From contig JAFYQD010000003.1 of the NCBI GenBank assembly GCA_017547245.1, positions 1 to 64,000 of the forward strand: a DNA stretch of 64,000 bases, written 5' to 3'. Source of the DNA: Oscillospiraceae bacterium (GTDB lineage: Bacteria; Bacillota; Clostridia; Oscillospirales; Ruminococcaceae). Position 1 is the stretch's first letter; every line of letters starts with the position of its first letter. This document shows, in pieces, positions 41,099 through 50,114 of this stretch. The notes below the pieces were generated by a model, which worked only from the letters and a program-made list of their open reading frames with translations, had not been told where the DNA came from and ran no database searches. The position numbers and the translations under genes were made by a program.

Positions 41099-41821
41099 AT
41101 GCCTCGTTTCTTTGTAACCGAAACCGTTGGTGACCGTGTCACGCTGGAAGGACAGGATGCCCTGCATCTGGCACGCAGTCTGCGTGTAAAGCCGGGTGAA
41201 ATCATCACCGTCTGCGACAGCGCCGGAACCGACCACATCTGCAGCGTGGAAAGCATTGGCGAAAACTGTGTGACCGCCGTGGTCACCCAAAGCCGTCCCT
41301 CCACCTCCGAGACCCCTCATCCCGTCATCCTTTATGTGGCGCTTTCCAAAGGGGACAAGCTGGAAAGTGTAATCCAGAAGGGCGTGGAGATGGGCGCAGC
41401 CGCCTTTGTGCCGGTGCTTACCGCACGCTGCATCAGCCGCCCCGATGCCAAAAGCATGGCCAAAAAGCTGGAACGCTGGAACAAAATTGCCCGTGCCGCT
41501 GCTGAACAAAGCGGACGAGGCATCGTTCCCGTGGTGGAAGATGTTATGGACTTCAAGTCGGCCGCGCGCCGCATGGCCGGGGATAAACTGCCCATCCTGT
41601 TTTATGAGAATGCCACCATTCCTCTGGGTCAGGCCCTGCAGAACATTGAGGGCAGCGTTTCGCTGATGACCGGACCGGAAGGCGGCTTTGAACCTGCCGA
41701 GGTGGAATACGCCAAGGAGCAGGGGGTACACATCTGCTCGCTGGGCCCCCGCATTCTGCGGTGCGAAACGGCCCCCCTTGCCGCATTGGCGGTTGTTACC
41801 GCTGTTATGGAGATTTTGTGA
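41099..41821 (+). CDS. rsmE: 16S rRNA (uracil(1498)-N(3))-methyltransferase
   Basis: A 240-residue SPOUT-class methyltransferase that modifies U1498 of 16S rRNA. The N-terminal PUA-like part and the C-terminal knot with LMTGPEGGFEPAEVEYA (about residues 189-205) and LGPRILRCETAPLAAL support the call. It follows prmA in an order common in Firmicutes. Confidence 0.95.
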   Translation: MPRFFVTETVGDRVTLEGQDALHLARSLRVKPGEIITVCDSAGTDHICSVESIGENCVTAVVTQSRPSTSETPHPVILYVALSKGDKLESVIQKGVEMGAAAFVPVLTARCISRPDAKSMAKKLERWNKIARAAAEQSGRGIVPVVEDVMDFKSAARRMAGDKLPILFYENATIPLGQALQNIEGSVSLMTGPEGGFEPAEVEYAKEQGVHICSLGPRILRCETAPLAALAVVTAVMEIL

Positions 41822-41844
41822 CCTTCTGAAAGGAAGTCTTAAGA

Positions 41845-42774
41845 ATGAAGAAGAACAAAGTATACCGCAGCCGTGCAGGCCGCAGACGCAATATGGCGCT
41901 GCCCCTGCTGCTGGTGTTGATTTTGGTGGCGGTTGCCGCTGTGCTGCTGATTGGCCTTGATGCCGAAAAGGCCCCCGACCCGAAGCCCGGGGACAGCCAG
42001 AGCCAGCCTGCCCAACAGCCCGAAAACCCGGCCGAGGAACAGCCTGAAAAAGAGCCTGAATCCAGCCGGCCTGAAGAAGCCGACCCTGAACCGGAAGACG
42101 AGCCTGCCGCCCCCGTAGAAAAACTGGAGGGCGATGGAAAAGAGATTGCCATTCCTGCAAGCCTTGCAGGTGCAGACCACCTGTTCCCCGCCGGGAACGG
42201 TGACTACCGTCTGATTCTGGTCAACAAAGAATACACCATGCCCAACGAAATTTCCGACCTGCCGCTGAAGAATATCGGTGACGGATATCGTGTACAGGCC
42301 GATATGTATGATGCGCTGGTGGAAATGATGAACGACGCCAAGGCCGCAGGGCTTCCCCTTTACATCGTTTCGGGCTATCGCCCCATTGAAAGAAGCCGTG
42401 TGCTTTACGAAAACAAGGTGCAGGAATATCTCAACGCAGGATACAGCGAAGAGGACGCCCGTGCCGAAGCCGGCATGTGGATTGCCCCTCCCGGAACCAG
42501 CGAACATTCCACCGGCCTTGCTGCCGACCTTATCTCGGCCGACTATTACACCAAACTGCCCGACCTGCTGCCCGAGTTCGAAGAATTTGAAGAAGCCAAG
42601 TGGCTGAAGGAACATTGCGCCGAATATGGGTTTATCCTTCGCTTCCCCAAGGGGAAGGAAGACATCACCCAGGTGGTGTTTGAGCCCTGGCACTTCCGCT
42701 ATGTGGGCAAGGAAGCCGCCGCTGCCATCATGGAAGCCGGCATTACGCTGGAAGAATATCTGGGTGTCGCCTGA
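41845..42774 (+). CDS. VanY-like D-alanyl-D-alanine carboxypeptidase (membrane-anchored)
   Basis: A 309-residue cell-envelope peptidase of the VanY/M15 family that trims the last D-Ala of peptidoglycan stems. An N-terminal membrane helix (about residues 17-38) and a Pro/Glu linker (about 45-95) precede the zinc-peptidase domain, with SGYRPIERS near residue 174, the zinc-site SEHSTGLAADL near 219 and EPWHFRYVG near 282. There is no VanA/VanR-type neighbour, so this is likely a housekeeping wall enzyme, not a glycopeptide-resistance gene. Confidence 0.9.
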   Translation: MKKNKVYRSRAGRRRNMALPLLLVLILVAVAAVLLIGLDAEKAPDPKPGDSQSQPAQQPENPAEEQPEKEPESSRPEEADPEPEDEPAAPVEKLEGDGKEIAIPASLAGADHLFPAGNGDYRLILVNKEYTMPNEISDLPLKNIGDGYRVQADMYDALVEMMNDAKAAGLPLYIVSGYRPIERSRVLYENKVQEYLNAGYSEEDARAEAGMWIAPPGTSEHSTGLAADLISADYYTKLPDLLPEFEEFEEAKWLKEHCAEYGFILRFPKGKEDITQVVFEPWHFRYVGKEAAAAIMEAGITLEEYLGVA

Positions 42775-42796
42775 CCCCGTTAAGGAGGACGAAAAT

Positions 42797-43234
42797 ATGC
42801 TGTATGTAAAGAAACTGCGTCCCGAAGCACTGCTGCCCAAACGTGCCACCGCCGGCAGTGCGGGTTATGACCTGTTTGCCTGTCTGGAAGAACCGCTGGC
42901 CATTCCCGCCGGCGAAACCCGTATGGTTCCCACCGGCATTGCCATTGATGTGGGCACCCCCGAATTGGCCGCCTTTATTTTTGCCCGCAGCGGCATTGCC
43001 GTAAAGCATGGCGTTGCCCCTGCCAACTGCGTGGGCGTTGTGGACAGCGACTACCGCGGCGAGGTAATGGTGGGCCTGCACAACCATTCGTCCAAGGAAT
43101 ATGTCATCCAGCCCGAAGAACGTGTGGCACAGCTGGTGCTGATGCCTGTGGCCGTTCCCGAGGTGCAGGAATGCGAAGAACTTTCCGACACCGGACGCGG
43201 TGCCGGCGGCTTTGGTTCCACCGGCAAACTTTGA
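42797..43234 (+). CDS. dut: dUTP diphosphatase
   Basis: Hydrolyses dUTP to dUMP, keeping uracil out of DNA. The 145-residue trimeric-type protein shows the five family motifs: AGSAGYDLF, ARSGIAVK, GVVDSDYRGE, ERVAQLVL and the C-terminal RGAGGFGSTG. The ATG at 42797 has AAGGAGG upstream; the longer frame from 42626 overlaps the VanY-like gene and is spurious. Confidence 0.96.
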   Translation: MLYVKKLRPEALLPKRATAGSAGYDLFACLEEPLAIPAGETRMVPTGIAIDVGTPELAAFIFARSGIAVKHGVAPANCVGVVDSDYRGEVMVGLHNHSSKEYVIQPEERVAQLVLMPVAVPEVQECEELSDTGRGAGGFGSTGKL

Positions 43235-43261
43235 TTTATTCAGGAAAGGCAGAATAGCGAT

Positions 43262-43822
43262 ATGGCATTGATTTTGGCATCCCAGTCCCCTCGCCGCAAG
43301 GTGCTGATGGGTTTTATTACCACCTCGTTTACGGTGGATGTATGCATGGAAGAAGAAAAAATTGAAGAAGGCACCCCTGCCGACCAGATGGTGCAGCAGC
43401 TGGCTTTGCAGAAGGCAAAGTCGGTGGCCCAGCGTCATCCCGGCGATATTGTCATTGGCTGCGACACGGTTGTGGCCATCGATGGCGAAGTTTTGGGCAA
43501 ACCCAAGAGCGAAGAGGACGCCGCCAACATGCTGCGCAAGCTTTCGGGCAAACAGCATCAGGTTTATACCGGCGTGGCCCTGGTGCAGGACGACCGTGAA
43601 GAATGCTTTGTTTCGGCCACCGGTGTAAAGTTCTATGAACTGGAAGATGAACTGATCGACTGGTATGTGGCAACCGGAGAACCTGCCGACAAGGCCGGCG
43701 CTTACGGCATTCAGGGCAATGGCTCCATTTTGGTGGAGGGCCTGGAAGGCGACTATTTTACGGTGATGGGTCTGCCGGTTGGCCGCCTTTACCGTGAGCT
43801 GAAAAAGTTTGCCGATCAATGA
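43262..43822 (+). CDS. maf: Maf family nucleotide pyrophosphatase
   Basis: A 186-residue Maf/YhdE-type enzyme that removes non-canonical nucleoside triphosphates (dTTP/UTP/m5UTP class) and in some bacteria affects septation. The start LILASQSPRRKVLM, the catalytic IGCDTVV near residue 65 and GAYGIQGNGS near 142 are diagnostic. It lies upstream of mreB, a conserved Firmicute neighbourhood. Confidence 0.93.
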   Translation: MALILASQSPRRKVLMGFITTSFTVDVCMEEEKIEEGTPADQMVQQLALQKAKSVAQRHPGDIVIGCDTVVAIDGEVLGKPKSEEDAANMLRKLSGKQHQVYTGVALVQDDREECFVSATGVKFYELEDELIDWYVATGEPADKAGAYGIQGNGSILVEGLEGDYFTVMGLPVGRLYRELKKFADQ

Positions 43823-43855
43823 TGTAAAACAAACTGTGAATTTTCGCAAAATTCA

Positions 43856-43884
43856 TTGAGAATTCACACAAGAACGGATATAAT
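43856..43884 (+). promoter_or_regulatory. Promoter of mreB
   Basis: TTGAGA (43856-43861), 17-base spacer, TATAAT (43879-43884), 69 bases upstream of the gene. Confidence 0.82.
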
Positions 43885-43953
43885 AAATTGGATAGGGAAC
43901 AACCCTCTTCAAAAAGAATTTCATCCACTTTCATACAGAAAGGAACGATAGAT

Positions 43954-44976
43954 ATGTTTGGCTTTGGCGGAAAAGACATTGGCATTGACCTTGGCACTGC
44001 CAATACTTTGATCTATATGAAGGGCAAGGGCATTACCATCCGCGAACCCTCGGTGGTTGCGGTTGATGTGCGTACCGATACCGTAAAGTTTGTTGGCCAG
44101 GAGGCCAAGGAAGTTATTGGCCGTACCCCCGGTTCCATTTCGGCCATCCGTCCCCTGAAGGATGGCGTAATTGCCGACTTTGACATTGCGGCCAGCATGC
44201 TGAAAATTTTCTTCAAGCGTGCCGTAAGATCCACCTTCTTCTCCAAACCCCGTGTGGTTATCTGTATTCCCTCGGGCGTTACCGCTGTGGAACGCCGTGC
44301 CGTAAAGGAAGCCGCCACCCAGGCTGGCGCCCGTCAGGTTGCCATTGTGGAAGAACCCATGGCTGCAGCCATCGGTGCCGGTCTGCCGGTAAACGATGCC
44401 TCGGGCAGCATGGTTGTTGACATTGGCGGCGGCACCACCGAGGTCGCCGTTATCTCGCTGGGCGGCATTGTTGCAGCCCGTTCGGTACGTGTGGGCGGCG
44501 ACGAATTTGACGCTTCCATCATCCAGTATGTCAAGCGTAAGTTTAACCTGCTGATTGGTGAACGCACTGCCGAAGAAATCAAAATCGGCATCGGTTCTGC
44601 CACAGCCTATGAAGGGGAGCAGCCCATGGAAATCAAGGGCCGCCACCTGATGGACGGTCTGCCCAAGAACCTGAACATTTCTCCCGAAGAAGTGCGTGAA
44701 GCCATTGCCGATCCTCTTGATCAGATTCTGGAAGCTGTACGTGTTACTTTGGAACGTACTCCTCCCGAACTTTCGGCCGACATCATCGACAGCGGCATCA
44801 CCCTGACCGGCGGCGGTGCCATGCTGCGCGGCCTCGACCAGCTGCTGGCCAACGAAACCGGCATGCCCGTACAGGTGGCCGAACAGCCTTTGGACTGTGT
44901 GGCTTTGGGTGCAGGCCGCATTCTGGAAGATATGAACGCCTATCTGCCCGCCATCAGCGAGGACAGAAGTTTCTAA
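43954..44976 (+). CDS. mreB: Rod shape-determining protein MreB
   Basis: Actin-like filament protein that guides lateral wall synthesis. The 340-residue product has the phosphate-1 loop DIGIDLGTANTLIY, VVDIGGGTTEVAVISLGG (about residues 158-175) and the late TGGGAMLRGLD. The ATG at 43954 has AAGGA nine bases upstream. A terminator-like hairpin separates it from mreC, so mreB may be made in excess. Confidence 0.97.
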   Translation: MFGFGGKDIGIDLGTANTLIYMKGKGITIREPSVVAVDVRTDTVKFVGQEAKEVIGRTPGSISAIRPLKDGVIADFDIAASMLKIFFKRAVRSTFFSKPRVVICIPSGVTAVERRAVKEAATQAGARQVAIVEEPMAAAIGAGLPVNDASGSMVVDIGGGTTEVAVISLGGIVAARSVRVGGDEFDASIIQYVKRKFNLLIGERTAEEIKIGIGSATAYEGEQPMEIKGRHLMDGLPKNLNISPEEVREAIADPLDQILEAVRVTLERTPPELSADIIDSGITLTGGGAMLRGLDQLLANETGMPVQVAEQPLDCVALGAGRILEDMNAYLPAISEDRSF

Positions 44977-44989
44977 AATATTGCCTGTT

Positions 44990-45035
44990 GCACCGGGGCT
45001 GCGCGGCGGTCTGCCGTGTCTTCCCGGTGCTTTTT
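44990..45035 (+). terminator. Terminator or attenuator between mreB and mreC
   Basis: GCACCGGG (44990-44997) pairs with CCCGGTGC (45023-45030), with inner pairing possible, followed by TTTTT. Since mreC follows closely, it is likely a partial stop. Confidence 0.7.
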
Positions 45036-45086
45036 CGTTCGGTCTGACCGCTGTGTGAGGATAGGCCGTAACACGGAGGAAGCTTT

Positions 45087-45944
45087 ATGCAGGAATTTTT
45101 TCAAAGCACAAAAGCAAAAATTTTGCTGGCAGTTTTGGTGCTGCTGGGCGCCTTTATGCTGCGGGCCATCTGGACCGGCGGCTTTTCGCCCATGGCCTCA
45201 CAGCTGCTGGGTGCGGTAGCCACCCCCTTCCAAAGGGCGGCGGCCGATGTCAGCAGCGGCGTTGACCACTTTTTTGAACGGTTTGTCAGGGCCGGCCAGA
45301 CCGCTGATGAAAACGAAAAACTGAAATCTGAAATTGTCCGAATGAACAAACAACTGGTGGAACTGGAAGAACTGCGGGAAGAAAACCGCCGTTTGAAAAC
45401 ACTGGTGGGCATTCAGGAAGAACACAAGGACATGGAAATGGTGCCTGCGGCACTGATCGGCCGTGACTACAACAGCCGTTTTGGTTCCTTTACCATCGAC
45501 AAGGGCAGCCACCATGGCATCAGCCCCCGTGATCCTGTCATTTCGGAAGAAGGTTTGGTGGGCATTGTCAGCGAGGTGGGCCTGACCCACTCCAAGGTTA
45601 TCACCATTCTGGATGTTTCGCTGAATGTGGGCGCCATGGATAACCGTGTGCGTGAAACAGGCATTGTCAGCGGCAACATGGAACTTGCCGGTGAAGGAAA
45701 GTGTCTGATGAACTATCTCAGCCGTGAAAGCGGCGCCTTTGCCGGCGACCTTGTCATCACCTCGGGCTCTGACAAGAGCGGCCTTTTCCCCGAAGGTCTG
45801 GTCATCGGCACCATCACCGAAGTGCAGGCCGAAAGCTCGGGGCTTTCCCTTTATGCCGTTGTGGAACCGGCTGCCCCCATTTATGACCTGCATGACGTTT
45901 GTGTTATCACCGATTTTTTGGGACAGGGTGAGGTCATTGGTTAA
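45087..45944 (+). CDS. mreC: Rod shape-determining protein MreC
   Basis: Bitopic membrane protein that couples MreB to the wall-synthesis complex. The 285-residue product has an N-terminal membrane helix (about residues 11-28), a coiled coil (about 75-112) and the beta domain (about 115-280, with GSFTIDKGSHHGI). GGAGG lies ten bases upstream. It precedes mreD by 24 bases. Confidence 0.94.
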   Translation: MQEFFQSTKAKILLAVLVLLGAFMLRAIWTGGFSPMASQLLGAVATPFQRAAADVSSGVDHFFERFVRAGQTADENEKLKSEIVRMNKQLVELEELREENRRLKTLVGIQEEHKDMEMVPAALIGRDYNSRFGSFTIDKGSHHGISPRDPVISEEGLVGIVSEVGLTHSKVITILDVSLNVGAMDNRVRETGIVSGNMELAGEGKCLMNYLSRESGAFAGDLVITSGSDKSGLFPEGLVIGTITEVQAESSGLSLYAVVEPAAPIYDLHDVCVITDFLGQGEVIG

Positions 45945-45968
45945 CCCTGCCCCTGCGTGGAGGAAACT

Positions 45969-46490
45969 ATGAACAAAAAACTGCAGTATTCCGTTATCCA
46001 TTACGGATTGTGCGCGCTGTTTTTCTTTTTCATCTACATACTGCAGTCCACTCCGGGTTTTTTGGAATTCTGGAGTTTTAAGCCCCTGCTTCTGGCAGCC
46101 TGCACCGTCAGCATGGCTGTTTTTGAACAGGAGTATGCCGGGGCGCTTTTCGGTGCCTTTGCCGGTGCTTTGTGCGACCTGAGCGCCAACACCTATTTTG
46201 GGTTTAACGCCATCATGTTTATGCTGTGCGGTCTGGCGGTTGGTCTGCTGTGCGAATATCTTACCCAGCGCAATCTGCGCAATTGCATGTGGTTTACCGC
46301 AGCCTTTCTGGTGTTGGTCTGCACCATCAACTACTTTTTCCAGCTGGGCATCTACAAATATCCCAACGCTGAATTTTACTGGCTGAAAAAGACCGTGGGA
46401 ACCACGCTGCCCACACTGGTGCTTACCCCGCCTGTTTACTGGATGTTTGGGTATTTGCACAGGCGTTTCGAACAATACAAAGAACTTTAA
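45969..46490 (+). CDS. mreD: Rod shape-determining protein MreD
   Basis: A 173-residue polytopic membrane protein with five to six hydrophobic segments, low in conserved motifs; the short family pattern GALFGAFAGALCDL near residue 60 and its place between mreC and pbp2 identify it. The ATG at 45969 has GGAGG five bases upstream, better than the GTG at 45957. Confidence 0.87.
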   Translation: MNKKLQYSVIHYGLCALFFFFIYILQSTPGFLEFWSFKPLLLAACTVSMAVFEQEYAGALFGAFAGALCDLSANTYFGFNAIMFMLCGLAVGLLCEYLTQRNLRNCMWFTAAFLVLVCTINYFFQLGIYKYPNAEFYWLKKTVGTTLPTLVLTPPVYWMFGYLHRRFEQYKEL

Positions 46491-46532
46491 TTTTCCTGCC
46501 CCGAGGCATTAACAGAAAGGAGGTACCCGCAG

Positions 46533-48620
46533 ATGCAGAAAAAAGTAATCCGCCGTCTGGCTTTGCTTGGCACAGTGGTTCTGGTCATCTTTTTCGGGTA
46601 CCTTTACAGACTGATGCAGATGCAGATTGCCCAGGGCGCCGAATATCTGGCACAGGCCGAAGCCGGCACCACCCGTCAGCAGCTGGTAAAGGCTGCCCGC
46701 GGCGAGATTGTTGACCGCTATGGCCGACCCTTTGCCGTCAACCGTTCGGGCTACAACATTGTGCTGGACGGTGCCTATCTTCCTGCCAAAAACGAGGCAA
46801 ATCGGGTCATTCTGCGCCTGATGGACCTTCTGGAAGAATGCGGCGAGGAATGGATTGACCAGCTCCCTGTCAGCATGGAAGCTCCTTTTGCCTTTGAGGA
46901 AGGGCGCGAGCAGGAGGTTGAACAGCTGAAAAAGATGTTCGACCTGAACGAATACAGCACCTGCGAAGATGTAATGTACTGGGTGGTGCGCCGCTATCAG
47001 CTGGGGGAATACGACCAGAGTCTGGGACGCTATGTTCTTCGGGACGATAAAGACGAAACGGTGATACTGGCCAGCTATACCCCAAAGCAGATGCGTCGCA
47101 TTGCAGGTGTGCGCTATGGCATGGAACTGATGGAGTTTGGGGTAGCCAGCACCTATACCTTTGCCGAAGACGTTGACATCAGCACCGTATCACGGGTGAA
47201 GGAACGGGATTTTGAAATGCCCGGCGTAAGCGTGGAAGAAAGCGCAAACCGTGAATATGTCAGCGGCGATCTGGCACCCCACATCATCGGTCAGGTGGGC
47301 CGTATTTACAAGGAAGAATATGCGGAACTGAAAAACAAGGGTTACCGCATGAATGATATGGTAGGCAAAGAGGGTATTGAAAAATACTTTGAAGACTACC
47401 TGCGCGGAAAGGATGGCACCCGTCAGATCACCCTTGACAGCCGCGGAAATGTGGTAAGCGTGGAAGAAACCGAGCCTGCCGTTCCCGGCAATACCGTAGT
47501 GCTTACCCTTGACAAGGACCTGCAGCGTGTGGCACAGGATGCTTTGGAAAAGCAGATCAAACACCTGCAGCAGACCGCCCCCGAAGGGGAAGGCAGGGAA
47601 GCCAATGCCGGAGCCGTGGTGGTTATCGAAAACAAAACCGGTGATATTCTGGCCTGCGCCACCTATCCTTCTTACAACATCAACGAATACCGCAGCAACT
47701 ACAGCCAGCTGCTGCAGGATACCGCCAACCCCCTGTGGAACCGTGCATTGATGGGTGCATATTCGGCCGGCTCTACCTTTAAGCCTGCGGTGGCCATTGC
47801 CGGCCTCAGCGAAGGGGAGATTACCGGCAGCGAATCGATTTACTGCGGCGGTGTATATACCGAACTGGGCAGCTATCAGCCCCGATGCCTCTATGTAAAC
47901 GGGCCCATCACGGTGCGCAACGCCCTGCAGGTTTCCTGCAACATCTTCTTTTATGAAACCGGTCTGCGTCTGGGCATTGAACGTCTGAACCACTATTGCG
48001 CCCAGTTTGGCCTTGGCGAACCCACCGGCATTGAAATTGCCGAAAACATCGGACACCTTTCTTCTCCCGATGTAAAGGAACGTGTGGAACCCGGCACCCC
48101 CTGGTTCCCTGCCGATACCGTACAGTCGGCCATCGGACAGCTTTACAACCAGTTTACCCCCCTGCAGCTGGCCAACTATGCCGCAACCATTGGCAACCGC
48201 GGCCGGCGCATGGATGTAAACATTGTGCGCAGCGTAAAAACCTATAACATGGACGAAACCGTTTGGGAAAACGAACCCAGCGTGGCGCAGCAGGTGGAGG
48301 CCACCCCCCAGGCCTTTGAAGTAACCATTCAGGGCATGGAAATGGCCACCGGCCCGGGCGGTACCTCTTACGAACAGTGGGGCGACTATCCCATGACCAT
48401 CGCGTCCAAAACCGGTACGCCCGAAACAAAGGCATTCCCCAACTCCACCTATATCTGTTTCGGCCCTTCCGATGACCCCGAAATTTCGGTGGCGGTGGTA
48501 ATTGAAAAGGGCTGGCACGGCTACACCGGCGCCCCTGTGGCAAAGGCTATTTTTGATGCCTATTTCTTTGATGTGCAAAACACGCAGGCTCCCATGGAGC
48601 AGGGCGTGCTTCTGCCCTGA
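46533..48620 (+). CDS. mrdA: Penicillin-binding protein 2 (elongation transpeptidase)
   Basis: Class B PBP that cross-links peptidoglycan during elongation with RodA and MreCD. The 695-residue product has one N-terminal membrane helix (about residues 11-28), a dimerisation domain with GEIVDRYGRP, and the transpeptidase domain with GSTFKP (SxxK), SCN (SxN) and KTG in ASKTGTPE. AAAGGAGG precedes the start. It follows mreD by 42 bases. rodA is not in the window. Confidence 0.95.
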   Translation: MQKKVIRRLALLGTVVLVIFFGYLYRLMQMQIAQGAEYLAQAEAGTTRQQLVKAARGEIVDRYGRPFAVNRSGYNIVLDGAYLPAKNEANRVILRLMDLLEECGEEWIDQLPVSMEAPFAFEEGREQEVEQLKKMFDLNEYSTCEDVMYWVVRRYQLGEYDQSLGRYVLRDDKDETVILASYTPKQMRRIAGVRYGMELMEFGVASTYTFAEDVDISTVSRVKERDFEMPGVSVEESANREYVSGDLAPHIIGQVGRIYKEEYAELKNKGYRMNDMVGKEGIEKYFEDYLRGKDGTRQITLDSRGNVVSVEETEPAVPGNTVVLTLDKDLQRVAQDALEKQIKHLQQTAPEGEGREANAGAVVVIENKTGDILACATYPSYNINEYRSNYSQLLQDTANPLWNRALMGAYSAGSTFKPAVAIAGLSEGEITGSESIYCGGVYTELGSYQPRCLYVNGPITVRNALQVSCNIFFYETGLRLGIERLNHYCAQFGLGEPTGIEIAENIGHLSSPDVKERVEPGTPWFPADTVQSAIGQLYNQFTPLQLANYAATIGNRGRRMDVNIVRSVKTYNMDETVWENEPSVAQQVEATPQAFEVTIQGMEMATGPGGTSYEQWGDYPMTIASKTGTPETKAFPNSTYICFGPSDDPEISVAVVIEKGWHGYTGAPVAKAIFDAYFFDVQNTQAPMEQGVLLP

Positions 48621-48686
48621 TATAAACAAAACGTACAAACGGGAAATGATTTCCCTATAATTTTACGACAATTTGTTTAACTTTGC

Positions 48687-48715
48687 TTGAAAAGATTGTC
48701 AGCGTTTGGTATACT
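48687..48715 (+). promoter_or_regulatory. Promoter of minD-mgsA
   Basis: TTGAAA (48687-48692), 17-base spacer ending TGG, TATACT (48710-48715): an extended -10 promoter 20 bases before the gene. Confidence 0.8.
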
Positions 48716-48735
48716 AACAAAATGGAGGACTTTTT

Positions 48736-49455
48736 ATGGGAAAGGTTGTGGCAATCGCTTCCGGAAAAGGCGGAACGGGCAAAAGCACCGTTGCGGCATT
48801 TCTGGCGCGTGCTCTGGCAGAACAGGGCAGATCCACCCTTGTGGTGGAAGCTGATTTCGGTTTGCGCGGCCTTGACCTGGTTCTTGGTGTTTCCCAGCAG
48901 ACGGTTTACGACTGCACCGATGTTCTGGAAGAACGCTGCCGTTTAAGCGAGGCAGTGGTTCCCATAGGACGGATGGGTCTGTGGCTGTTGGCCGGGGGCA
49001 ATTCGGCAGACTATATGCCCGATATGCAGCGTTGGGTGCGCTTTTTACAGCTTTGCCGCCGCTGCTATGACTTCACCATCATCGACCTGCCCGGTGGGTT
49101 GGGCGAACTGGTGCGCCAAAGCGCAGAGGTTTCCGACCTTGTGCTGGCGGTGGTAACCCCAAACCAGATTGCGGTGCGTGACTGTGCCCAGCTAAGCCGT
49201 GTGTTGCAGCAGAGGGCTCCGCTTCAGCGGTTGGTCATCAACCGTGTGCCCAAAAAGCTGAACGGCAGCATACAGGATCTGGATGAAGTGATCGACCGTA
49301 CCGGCATTATGCTGCTGGGGGTTCTTCCTGACAGCGAAGTAATCCAGACCGCTGCCGAAGATGGAAAAGCCTTGGCAGAGGGAAAAGAAAAAACAGCCTT
49401 TGAAAACCTTGCAGCACGTCTGTGCGGACAGTACAGACCGCTTGTTATTCGTTAA
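48736..49455 (+). CDS. minD: MinD/ParA-type ATPase
   Basis: A 239-residue P-loop ATPase of the MinD group, which sets division-site or wall-synthesis position with a partner. It has the deviant Walker A KGGTGKST near residue 11, DFGLRGLDLVLG near 40, and a Walker B IIDLPGG near 115. It lies after pbp2, where other Clostridia keep minC-minD-minE, but no minC or minE is present. The usual amphipathic C-terminal membrane helix is not obvious, so another ParA-like role is possible. Confidence 0.83.
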   Translation: MGKVVAIASGKGGTGKSTVAAFLARALAEQGRSTLVVEADFGLRGLDLVLGVSQQTVYDCTDVLEERCRLSEAVVPIGRMGLWLLAGGNSADYMPDMQRWVRFLQLCRRCYDFTIIDLPGGLGELVRQSAEVSDLVLAVVTPNQIAVRDCAQLSRVLQQRAPLQRLVINRVPKKLNGSIQDLDEVIDRTGIMLLGVLPDSEVIQTAAEDGKALAEGKEKTAFENLAARLCGQYRPLVIR

Positions 49456-49491
49456 GTTCGTAAATTTCATATAGACGGGAGAGACAGCCAA

Positions 49492-49896
49492 TTGAACATC
49501 GCATTGATCGCACATGACTCCAAAAAAGAACTGATGACCCAATTCTGTATTGCTTACTGCGGTGTGTTGTCCCGCCACAACCTTTGTGCCACAAGTACTA
49601 CCGGCAAATTGGTGGCTGACGCAACCGGGTTGGATATTTTTAAGTTTATGAGCGGTGCCCAGGGCGGCGAACAGCAGGTTGCCTCCCGCATTGCCTGCAA
49701 CGAAATCGACTTGCTGCTGTTTTTCCGCGATCCCATCAGCGTAAAACCCGGCGAACCTGATGAAGCCGGTCTGCTGCGCCTGTGTGATGTGCGCAACATC
49801 CCCTTTGCCACCAACATCGCCACTGCCGAAGCGCTCATCCACGCGCTGGAACGCGGCGACCTGGATTGGCGCGATATTGTAAATCCCAAGAGATAA
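49492..49896 (+). CDS. mgsA: Methylglyoxal synthase
   Basis: Converts dihydroxyacetone phosphate to methylglyoxal and phosphate, a bypass of lower glycolysis. The 134-residue product has IALIAHDSKK at the start, TTGKLV near residue 35, the GGEQQVASRI block near 57 and the catalytic Asp in DLLLFFRDP. The start is a TTG at 49492 with GGGAGAG upstream. It lies after minD, as in related genomes, and ends at a terminator. Confidence 0.94.
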   Translation: MNIALIAHDSKKELMTQFCIAYCGVLSRHNLCATSTTGKLVADATGLDIFKFMSGAQGGEQQVASRIACNEIDLLLFFRDPISVKPGEPDEAGLLRLCDVRNIPFATNIATAEALIHALERGDLDWRDIVNPKR

Positions 49897-49908
49897 CTAC
49901 GCAAAAAC

Positions 49909-49943
49909 TACGGAGGCTTTCGCAAGAAGCCTCCGTTTTTGTT
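49909..49943 (+). terminator. Terminator of mgsA
   Basis: ACGGAGGCTT (49910-49919) pairs with AAGCCTCCGT (49927-49936), then T-tract. Confidence 0.88.
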
Positions 49944-50000
49944 TTGTGCAAAGGTTCACCTGCTGTTCACATCACCTGCCTATCATGTGGGTAACACACT

Positions 50001-50029
50001 TTGCAATAGAACAGCCGATGTGGTATGAT
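50001..50029 (+). promoter_or_regulatory. Promoter of the DacF-like gene
   Basis: TTGCAA (50001-50006), 17-base spacer ending TGG, TATGAT (50024-50029), 85 bases before the gene. Confidence 0.6.
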
Positions 50030-50114
50030 ATAAATGTAATATTATGACCTATTCGGTCGGGCAAAACTTTGTCCGACAATTGCGATAAAACTTTTATGGA
50101 ACGGGCAATTGATT

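Noticed and set aside
41845..42774. VanY-like gene as glycopeptide resistance
   Set aside because: No vanA/B-type ligase, vanH, vanX or two-component genes lie nearby; the context is housekeeping.
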